From: Anaeromyxobacter oryzae
GTDB lineage: Bacteria; Myxococcota; Myxococcia; Myxococcales; Anaeromyxobacteraceae
NCBI RefSeq assembly: GCF_023169945.1
Contig: NZ_AP025591.1
Coordinates: 868,001-932,000, forward strand
Length of the DNA: 64,000 nt
Reading direction: 5' to 3'
Below, one piece after another: positions 45,344-51,941 of the stretch (positions within the stretch are counted from its first letter, which is position 1; every line of letters begins with the position of its first letter). A program made the translations under genes and the position numbers. Under the pieces are notes generated by a model. The model searched no databases. It was not told where the DNA came from and saw nothing but the letters and a program-made list of their open reading frames with translations.

Positions 45344-46762
45344 CTAGTCGAGATCGACCTCCACCCACGACAGCTGTCCCCTGCGCTCGACGCGCAGCGC
45401 GGCGGCGCCGTGATCCGGGAGCCCCTGGATCGCCGTCCGGAGCTCCGCGAGGGAGCGGACCGGCGTCCGGTTCACGGCGTGGATGACGTCGCCGGGCACG
45501 AGCGGAACCTCGAGCTGCGAGTCGAGCGTGCGCGCGATGACGGCGACGCCCGTCGGATCCCGCAGCCCGGGCAGCAGCGGCCGCGTCCGGTCGTCCAGCT
45601 CGACGCCGACGATGCCCAGGCGGGGGACGCTGCTCTTCGACACGTCGGCGAGGGCGGCGAGCCGCTCCTCCGGCGGCGGCGGCTCCCGGCCCTTCACGGA
45701 CAGCGTCTTCGTGGCCGTCCCGCGCCGGACGACGAGCCCGACCGGCGCGCCCGCGGGGTGGAGGTACAGCGCCGTCGAGAGGGCCGGCATCGTGTCCACC
45801 GGCCGCTCGTCCATCGAGACGAGCACGTCGCCGGCCTGGAGCCCCGCCAGCGCGGCGGGCCCCTCCGGCGCGACGTCGGAGACGACGACGCCGTAGTCCT
45901 GCGGGAGCCCGAGCGCCGTCGCGAGGCCCGCGGTGATCTCCTGGGCCGAGACGCCGATCACCGTCCGGTGCACGTGTCCGTAGCGGCGGAGGCTCTCGTA
46001 GACGAACTGCACGACGGGCGCCGGGATCGCGAACCCGAGGCCCTCGCTCCCCCCACCCTGGGTGAGGATGAACGCGTTGATGCCGACGACGTTGCCCTCG
46101 GTGTCCACGAGCGGGCCGCCGCTGTTGCCCGGGTTGATGGGCGCGTCGGTCTGGATGTAGAGCATCGGCCGATCGGGGAGCGGCTGGCGCGCGACGGACG
46201 AGACCACGCCCATCGTGACGCTGCTCGCGAGCCCCTGCGGGCTCCCCACGGCGAACACGAGCTGTCCCGGCTTCACGTCGCGCTTGCCGAGGACGAGCGT
46301 CGGCAGCCCGGTCGCGTCGATCTTGAGCAGCGCGAGATCGAGGTCCGGCTCGATGCCGACCACGCGCGCGTCGTGGATGCGCTTCACGCGGTGGGCGCCC
46401 GGGCCGCCGTCGCGCTGGGGGAGAAGGACGCGGACGCGCTGCGCCCCCTCGACGACGTGCGCGTTCGTCACGACGAACCCGGACGGATCGACGATGACCC
46501 CGGACCCGACCGCGTGCTGCCGGACGATGACGGACGCGCCGTCGCCCTCGTCGTCGGCCGGACCGTACCCCGTGACGGCCACCTGGACCACCGCCGGGGA
46601 GACCTTCGCGACGACGCCCTCCAGGGCACCGTCGAGCGCACGAAGCACGGCCGGGCTCGCCGGCGCGGCGGCCGGGTCGGCGGATGGCCTCGCCGCCCGG
46701 GCGGCGAGCGGGACCGCGAGGGTGAGTGCGGCGATGCAGGGGGCGAGCGAGCGGTGGGTCAT
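45344..46762 (-). CDS. HtrA/DegP-like S1C serine protease with two PDZ domains
   Basis: 472 residues. Signal peptide (1-22). Trypsin-like domain with the full triad: His102 in VTNAHVV, Asp142 in LDLALLKI, Ser214 in INPGNSGGPL. PDZ1 (QDYGVVVSDVAPEGPAALAGLQAGDVL) starts near residue 290 and PDZ2 (LEVPLVPGDVIHAVNRTPVRSL) near 425. A periplasmic quality-control protease/chaperone. The ATG is chosen because the signal peptide begins there; the frame is open upstream. Confidence 0.93.
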   Translation of the reverse strand: MTHRSLAPCIAALTLAVPLAARAARPSADPAAAPASPAVLRALDGALEGVVAKVSPAVVQVAVTGYGPADDEGDGASVIVRQHAVGSGVIVDPSGFVVTNAHVVEGAQRVRVLLPQRDGGPGAHRVKRIHDARVVGIEPDLDLALLKIDATGLPTLVLGKRDVKPGQLVFAVGSPQGLASSVTMGVVSSVARQPLPDRPMLYIQTDAPINPGNSGGPLVDTEGNVVGINAFILTQGGGSEGLGFAIPAPVVQFVYESLRRYGHVHRTVIGVSAQEITAGLATALGLPQDYGVVVSDVAPEGPAALAGLQAGDVLVSMDERPVDTMPALSTALYLHPAGAPVGLVVRRGTATKTLSVKGREPPPPEERLAALADVSKSSVPRLGIVGVELDDRTRPLLPGLRDPTGVAVIARTLDSQLEVPLVPGDVIHAVNRTPVRSLAELRTAIQGLPDHGAAALRVERRGQLSWVEVDLD

Positions 46763-46907
46763 GGTGTCCTCCCGATGGTCGTGAGGATACCCGCGTCCGG
46801 GCCCGGTAGCCTCGTCCACGCGCGAGCCGGCGCGCAGGAGAAGGCGCCGGAGGGGGCGCCCCGATGGAACGTCGTGCCCGGCGCGCATGCCGGATTAGGG
46901 TTCGCGC

Positions 46908-47984
46908 GTGGCACGCCCCCGGCAGTCCGTGGCGATGAACTACGCGGTCGCCTTCGGTGTCGCGGTCGGCGCCGTCGCGCTGTCGCAGCTCACCGTGCAG
47001 CCGTTCGGCGGCGCGTACTTCTACCTGCCGCTCGTCGCGGTCTTCTACGCGGCGCTGCACGGCGGCGTGGGCCCCGGCCTGCTCTCGGCGTTCCTCTGCG
47101 CCGCCGGGTTCGACTTCCTCTTCCTCGGCGAGCCGTTCCGGTTCGGCGTCGCGACGCGCGAGGAGGCGCACCGGGTCGCCGGGTTCGTGCTCTTCGGCGT
47201 CGCCGCCTCGCTCCTCGCCGGCAGGTTCCGGGCGGCGCGCGATCGCGCCGAGCGTGCGCGCGAGGAGGCGGAGGCCGCGGGCGCGGAGGCCCGGCGGATC
47301 GGAGAGCTGCAGGAGCGACTCGTGGCGGTGGTGAGCCACGACCTCCGCAACCCGCTCGGCGCGCTCCGCGCCGGCCTGGAGCTCCTCCCGCGCCTCGGAC
47401 CCCTCGCGGATCGCCAGCGGGTGGCCGTCACCCGCATGCGCGGGACCGTGGACCGGATGGACGGGCTCATCCGCGACATCCTCGATCTCGCGCGCACGCG
47501 CAACGGCGCCGTGCTCGCGGTCCAGCTCGCGCCGGCGCGGCTCGGCGCGATCTGCGCACGCGTCGTCGGCGAGCTCGAGGCCGCGTACCCCGACGTGCCC
47601 ATCACGGTGGCGGTGGATGGCGACGACCACGCCGAGCTCGACGAGGAGCGCCTCGCGCAGCTCGTCTCGAACCTGGTCGGCAACGCCATCGTCCACGGCG
47701 ACCGCGCCGCCGGCGTCGCGGTGCGCGTCCGGGGCGGGGGCCCGGCGCTGCGGCTCGAGGTCGAGAACCGCGGCCCGCCGATCGCGCCGGAGCTCGCGCC
47801 GCACCTGTTCGAGCCGTTCCGGCGCGCGGGGCACGACACGCGCGGCCTCGGCCTGGGGCTCTACATCGTGAAGGAGATCGCGCGCGCCCACGGCGGGGAG
47901 GTGGCGGCGCGGAGCGCGGACGGTTCCACGGTCTTCGAGGTGGTCCTGCCGCGCGAGGCCCGGGCCGCGCCGCCGGCCGCCTAA
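46908..47984 (+). CDS. DUF4118 membrane sensor histidine kinase
   Basis: 358 residues. Three to four N-terminal membrane helices with FYLPLVAVFYAALHGGVGPGLLSAFLCAAGFDFLFL are the DUF4118 sensor of KdpD-like kinases. A short coiled-coil (RAEREEAEAAGAEARRIGELQ-like) leads to HisKA with His144 in VVSHDLRNPLG, then HATPase: LVSNLVGNAIVHG, and GLGLGLYIVKEIARAHGGEV. Unlike KdpD there is no USP domain. No response regulator is adjacent; the nearest is the stand-alone receiver at 38.9 kb. GTG start. It overlaps the convergent neighbour by 4 nt. Confidence 0.9.
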   Translation: MARPRQSVAMNYAVAFGVAVGAVALSQLTVQPFGGAYFYLPLVAVFYAALHGGVGPGLLSAFLCAAGFDFLFLGEPFRFGVATREEAHRVAGFVLFGVAASLLAGRFRAARDRAERAREEAEAAGAEARRIGELQERLVAVVSHDLRNPLGALRAGLELLPRLGPLADRQRVAVTRMRGTVDRMDGLIRDILDLARTRNGAVLAVQLAPARLGAICARVVGELEAAYPDVPITVAVDGDDHAELDEERLAQLVSNLVGNAIVHGDRAAGVAVRVRGGGPALRLEVENRGPPIAPELAPHLFEPFRRAGHDTRGLGLGLYIVKEIARAHGGEVAARSADGSTVFEVVLPREARAAPPAA

Positions 47985-48589
47985 GGCGCGCTCCGGCCGA
48001 GCACGCCGCGGGCGCGGAGCGCGTCGACGAGCGCCCGGCTCACGGCGGCGTGGCTCGCCCGCCATTCGGCGTGCGCGTCCGGTCCGACCCGGTTCGCGAC
48101 GGCCAGCGCCGCCGCGACCGGCACGCCCGCCGAGTGACACGCCGCGAAGACGCCGGTGACCTCGAGGTGCTCGGCCGCGGCGTGCGCGGCGAGCGCGCGG
48201 GCTCCGTCCGCCGTGCGCGTGATCGCGGGCGGCACGGCGACGGGATACGCGGGCAGCGGCAGCGGGAAGGTCGCGGGCCAGCGGGTCCGCTCGATCTCGG
48301 GCCGGTACGCCCGCCCCTCCACCTCGTCGAGCGACAGCGCGATCGCCTCGGAGACGGCGATGAGCGCGCCGGGCGCGAGCCGCGCGTCGTACGCGCCGCA
48401 GGTGCCCACGAACAGGACGCGGGCGGGCGCGACGCGCGCGAGGTGCCGCGCCGTCTCGACGGCCGCCGCGACGGCGCCGACGCCGGTGCACGCCGTCACC
48501 CACCCCGGCGGCGGCGCGGCGTCGAGCCCCGCGAGCTCGGGCGGGAACGCGGAGAGGAGGAGCGCCGGGGCGTTCGCCATCGGCGACAT
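47981..48589 (-). CDS. mqnB: Nucleoside phosphorylase-fold hydrolase, futalosine-hydrolase-like
   Basis: 202 residues. PNP/UDP fold signs: LLSAFPPELAGL, TGVGAVAAAVETARHL, VLFVGTCGAYDARLAPGALIAVSEAI, and HLEVTGVFAACHSAGVPVAAALAVANRVGPDAHAEW. The length and this C-terminal arrangement fit MqnB, which removes hypoxanthine from futalosine in menaquinone synthesis, better than MTA/SAH nucleosidase, but this is not certain. GGAGGGTTACG precedes the ATG; the longer open frame upstream would run into the bfd promoter. Confidence 0.6.
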   Translation of the reverse strand: MSPMANAPALLLSAFPPELAGLDAAPPPGWVTACTGVGAVAAAVETARHLARVAPARVLFVGTCGAYDARLAPGALIAVSEAIALSLDEVEGRAYRPEIERTRWPATFPLPLPAYPVAVPPAITRTADGARALAAHAAAEHLEVTGVFAACHSAGVPVAAALAVANRVGPDAHAEWRASHAAVSRALVDALRARGVLGRSAP

Positions 48590-48640
48590 CGTAACCCTCC
48601 CGACCCGGAACCCGGATGCGAACCGGAGAGTTGCGGGGGA

Positions 48641-48683
48641 TTGCCTCGTCGCCCCGCTTCTGATATTGAGAATGCCTCTCATC
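48641..48683 (+). promoter_or_regulatory. bfd-bfr promoter with Fur-like box
   Basis: TTGCCT (48641-48646)-17-TATTGA (48664-48669). Overlapping the -10 is TGATATTGAGAATGCCTCTCATC (48661-48683) with a perfect 5-bp inverted repeat TGAGA/TCTCA, close to the AT-rich Fur box. It lies upstream of iron-storage genes. Confidence 0.5.
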
Positions 48684-48720
48684 TTCGCCGGGCCCCTGGA
48701 CGCGGCCCTGGAGGACGGCA

Positions 48721-48948
48721 GTGATCGTCTGCGTGTGCAGGGGAGTGACCGACCGGCAGATCCGCCAGGAAGCCGCCGCCGGCCATGCTCTCGACGAGGT
48801 GTTCCGTCGCACCGGGGCGGGATCCTCGTGCGGGACGTGCCGGCTCGCGGTCGCCCGCCTCGTCGCCATGGAGCACGCCCAGGCGGCCGCTCGCGCCCAG
48901 TCCGTGGAGCAGGCCGCCCAGCAGCAGCCGGAGCAGGACGCCGCCTAG
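48721..48948 (+). CDS. bfd: Bacterioferritin-associated ferredoxin (Bfd-like)
   Basis: 75 residues. [2Fe-2S] ligands Cys4, Cys6, Cys37 and Cys40 in the BFD arrangement (C-x-C...C-x-x-C). Bfd delivers electrons that release iron from bacterioferritin. The last 25 residues are Gln/Ala/Glu-rich. GTG start with GAGGACGG upstream. Followed 87 nt later by bfr on the same strand. Confidence 0.88.
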   Translation: MIVCVCRGVTDRQIRQEAAAGHALDEVFRRTGAGSSCGTCRLAVARLVAMEHAQAAARAQSVEQAAQQQPEQDAA

Positions 48949-49035
48949 CGCCTCACGGGGGAAGCCCCTTCCGGGAGAGGGCATCCGGCCCGGGCGCGGG
49001 CAACACTCCGCGACCCGAACTCGACCGGAGGCTGC

Positions 49036-49515
49036 ATGAAGGGCGACCCGCAGGTGATCGACCTCCTGAACGAGGTCCTCACGAACGAGCTCACGGCGAT
49101 CAACCAGTACTTCATCCACGCGCGCATGGATGAGAACTGGGGTTACGAGCGGCTCTACAAGAAGAACCGCGACGAGTCGATCGACGAGATGAAGCACGCC
49201 GACCAGGTCATCGAGCGGATCCTCTACTTCGAGGGCGTCCCGAACATGCAGCGGCTCGGCAAGGTCAACATCGGCGAGAACGTCCCGGAGCAGCTTCGGC
49301 TCGACCTGGATCTCGAGAAGCAAGCGATCCCGGTCCTGAACCGCGGCATCGAGCTTTGCCGGAAGTCGGGCGACAACGGGACCGCGGAGCTGCTCGAGGA
49401 CATCCTGGAGGACGAGGAGGAGCACGCCAACTGGCTCGAGGCCCAGCTCATGCTCCTCGATCAGGTCGGCGTGCAGAACTACCTCGCCGAGCAGATCAAG
49501 AACGACGACAGCTGA
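49036..49515 (+). CDS. bfr: Bacterioferritin
   Basis: 159 residues. All ferroxidase ligands are present: Glu18, Glu51, His54, Glu94, Glu127 and His130. Met52 is the heme-binding axial ligand, so this is a true heme-bearing Bfr rather than a ferritin. It stores iron as a mineral in 24-meric shells. GGAGG before the ATG. Downstream of bfd and the Fur-like box. Confidence 0.97.
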   Translation: MKGDPQVIDLLNEVLTNELTAINQYFIHARMDENWGYERLYKKNRDESIDEMKHADQVIERILYFEGVPNMQRLGKVNIGENVPEQLRLDLDLEKQAIPVLNRGIELCRKSGDNGTAELLEDILEDEEEHANWLEAQLMLLDQVGVQNYLAEQIKNDDS

Positions 49516-49563
49516 GCCGCCGCGCCGCCCGGCTTGCGCAGGTGACGGCCGGCTCGCTGCCAG

Positions 49564-49725
49564 CTACGACCGGCGGAGCGGCGCGACGGGCGCCTGCGGC
49601 GCGCGGGCCGTGGTCACCTGCGCGGCGGGGACGGCCCGGACCGTCGCGGGGGCGGGCGCGGTGAGCGTGAAGAGGAAGCCCGCCTCGAGGGCGATGGAGA
49701 GGGCGAGGAGCGCGATGGCCTTCAT
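49564..49725 (-). CDS. Small secreted or anchored peptide
   Basis: 53 residues: MKAIALLALSIALEAGFLFTLTA is a signal-anchor-like start, followed by a Pro/Ala/Val/Arg-rich tail (PAPATVRAVPAAQVTTARAP). A clear GGAGGT 9 nt before the ATG supports it. Too short to place in a family. It starts 117 nt upstream of nothing on its own strand and converges on bfr. Confidence 0.45.
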   Translation of the reverse strand: MKAIALLALSIALEAGFLFTLTAPAPATVRAVPAAQVTTARAPQAPVAPLRRS

Positions 49726-49841
49726 GATCGTGTGACCTCCGTTCCCCGAGCCCTACGGCGCTCCGGCGCTCGTATTTCAGCGCCCGCCGCCCGCCCCCTC
49801 CGGGCGGCGCGTGGGAGCCCCGAGGGCCTTCGCGCGCCGGC

Positions 49842-51686
49842 TCACCGAGCGCCGCCGCGGCCGATCACGATCGGCACGCGGACGGCGACGGGGTCGCCAC
49901 GGAACGTGGGGAACGCGAGCCGCGCCGCCGCGCGCGAAAGGCACGCGCCGATGGGCAGTCCGGCGAGGTCCGCGTCCTCGAGCGTCCCCTCGGCGCGCCC
50001 GGTCGGGGCGACGAGGAGCAGGAGCCCGGTGCGGCGGCCCGCGATGGCGCCGCCTTCCGGGCCGGCGAGCGCATCCGCCACGCAGCCGTCGAACGCCGGC
50101 CGCGCGCGCGACACGACCGACTCGACCTCGGCCGGGTCGAGCGCCGCCGCCGGCGGCGCGACGGGCGCATCGGCCTTGCGAGACAGCGCGGCCGCCATCC
50201 CCGGGTCGATGGCCGGTGGCGCGTCGGGCGTGCTCTCGAAGGCGACGCCGGACGTGGCAGGCGCGGGCGCCCTGTCGGGCGGCGAGGACCGGGGCGGCGT
50301 GTCCGAGCGCGGGTGAGCGCGCGACGGCGAGTCGGCGCGCGGCGCGGGATCGCGGCGGGCGTTGGCAACGGCCGCGTGGTGTTCCGGCGGCCGGGTCCCG
50401 GACGGCGGGGACGGGGGCGGTGGCGCGTTCGACTTCGGGGTCGCGGTCGGCGCCGGCGTCGGCGGCGGCGTCGCGGCCGCGACCGGGCTCGGGATCGGCT
50501 TCGAGGTCGCGTTCCCGCTCGCGGTCGCGCTCGGCCTCGCGTCCCTCTCCTCCCCTCCCGCCCGCATCGCGCGGAGCGAGGCGAACCCGCCGGCGGCGGC
50601 GAGCACGCAAGCCGCGGCGACGCCCGCGAGGACCGACCGCCTCCGCGGCGGCGACGGAGGACCGACGGGCGCGTCGCCCCGAGCCGGGAGCGACTCGGAG
50701 CGCGACAGCTCGAGCGTGAACTCGCCCGAGCCCTCGTCCGGCACCGGCGCGGTCGCGCCGGCGCCGGACGGCGACGAGGGCGCGGCGTCGACCGGGGCGT
50801 CGTCCGGGGCCGGCACGGCCGGAGCGCTCGGCGCCGGCGCATCCGCCGGCGGCAGGGCGCCGAGCGCGGCGAACGGATCCGCTTCGGCAGGAGGCGGGGG
50901 GAACGGGTCCGCGACCGCCGGCGCACCGGCGAACGGATCTGCTTCGGCGCGCGGCGGGGCGAACGGATCCGCGACCGCGGGCGCCGCGGCGAACGGATCG
51001 GCCGCCGCCGAGGCCTGCGCGAACGGATCCTGGGAGCCCGGCGCCGACGCCGCCACGAGGAAGGGATCGCGCGACGCGGCCGCGTCCGCCCGGAAAGGAT
51101 CGTCGAGGGGGGGGCGCCTCTCGGCCGCGAACGGATCGTCGAGGGGGGCGCGCTTCGCCGCAGCGAACGGATCGTCGAGCGGCGAGGCGGTCGCGGCCAG
51201 CGGAGCCGTGGCGGAGGGCTCGAGCAAGGGTGCGGGACGCGGCGCGGGCGCGGGGCGGCGCTCCGGCGCGGGCGCCGGCGCCGCATCCACGACGCCCGGC
51301 GCGGGACCGAAGAGATCGCGCTCCGGCGTCGCGGCCGGATGCGAGCGCAGCGTTCCGGTGGACGGATCGACCGGCGCGTCCCAGGTCGGCACCGGCAGCG
51401 GGGCGCCGGTACGGCGGTGCGCGGTCGTGCTCTCCGACACCGGGCGCGAGGGAGCGGCGCGCGGCGCCGGAAGCGCGACCGAGGAAGTCGCCGCCGGGGC
51501 GGGCGGGCGGGACACGATGGGCGGCGGCGACGCGCGCGGCGCCGTGACGGGCGCGGCGGCGACGCCCGCCGACGGGCGCAGCACGATCGTGTGGCCGCAC
51601 CGGCAGCGGACCTTGTACGTGCGGCCCGGCACCGGGTCGTCGGTGGTCGCGAACCGCTTCCCGCATGCGTCGCACGCGAACTTCAC
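49842..51686 (-). CDS. Zinc-finger/TonB-like AgmX-GltJ-type protein with DPF repeats
   Basis: 614 residues. Start GTG with GGAGGG 8 nt upstream. N-terminus: MJ0042-type zinc ribbon FACDACGKRFATTDDP...KVRCRCGHTIV. Residues ~70-330 are disordered, Pro/Ala-rich, with about ten D-P-F repeats (LDDPFAA, ADPFAPP and similar). A single membrane helix (VLAGVAAACVLAAAGGF) follows near 360, a low-complexity periplasmic linker to ~530, and a C-terminal TonB/AgmX-C-like domain with conserved cysteines (FDGCVADAL, PIGACLSRAAARLAFPTF). The order resembles M. xanthus GltJ/AgmX, so a link to motility or cell-envelope machinery is possible. Confidence 0.78.
   Translation of the reverse strand: MKFACDACGKRFATTDDPVPGRTYKVRCRCGHTIVLRPSAGVAAAPVTAPRASPPPIVSRPPAPAATSSVALPAPRAAPSRPVSESTTAHRRTGAPLPVPTWDAPVDPSTGTLRSHPAATPERDLFGPAPGVVDAAPAPAPERRPAPAPRPAPLLEPSATAPLAATASPLDDPFAAAKRAPLDDPFAAERRPPLDDPFRADAAASRDPFLVAASAPGSQDPFAQASAAADPFAAAPAVADPFAPPRAEADPFAGAPAVADPFPPPPAEADPFAALGALPPADAPAPSAPAVPAPDDAPVDAAPSSPSGAGATAPVPDEGSGEFTLELSRSESLPARGDAPVGPPSPPRRRSVLAGVAAACVLAAAGGFASLRAMRAGGEERDARPSATASGNATSKPIPSPVAAATPPPTPAPTATPKSNAPPPPSPPSGTRPPEHHAAVANARRDPAPRADSPSRAHPRSDTPPRSSPPDRAPAPATSGVAFESTPDAPPAIDPGMAAALSRKADAPVAPPAAALDPAEVESVVSRARPAFDGCVADALAGPEGGAIAGRRTGLLLLVAPTGRAEGTLEDADLAGLPIGACLSRAAARLAFPTFRGDPVAVRVPIVIGRGGAR
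50395..50570. repeat. Simple-repeat island inside the AgmX-like gene
   Basis: GGGGTCGCGGTCGG, GGCGTCGGCGG and GCGTTCCCGCTCGCGG-type near-repeats, translated on the minus strand into Ala/Thr/Pro/Ser/Asn runs in the periplasmic linker (TASGNATSKPIPSPV...PTPAPTATPK). Same compositional style as the island at 31000-31165. Confidence 0.5.
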
Positions 51687-51812
51687 GCTGCGCTCCCTCC
51701 TGTGCCCGCGCTCGAGCCTCGCGGCGCGCTCGGCGAGGCCGTCGCGTCCACATGCCACGACCCCGCGGCACACCCGTTTCGACGGTACATCGCCCCTGCA
51801 CCTCGGATCGAG

Positions 51813-51853
51813 TTGCTGCTAGAGTATCGCTCTCCGGTATCGCGGGATACCGG
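51813..51853 (+). promoter_or_regulatory. Promoter and perfect 8-4-8 palindrome upstream of the SNF2 helicase
   Basis: TTGCTG (51813-51818)-17-GGTATC (51836-51841). The putative -10 is the left arm of CCGGTATC-GCGG-GATACCGG (51834-51853), a perfect 20-bp inverted repeat in the 255-nt divergent gap. The start codon is ~90 nt downstream. Confidence 0.45.
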
Positions 51854-51941
51854 CGGTCCTGTCCAGTTCGCAGCCTGGCGGACCGAGGGTGATGGGTGGG
51901 CGGGCGCGTGGCGCTCCGAAGGTGGTCGGGAGGCGTGGCGG

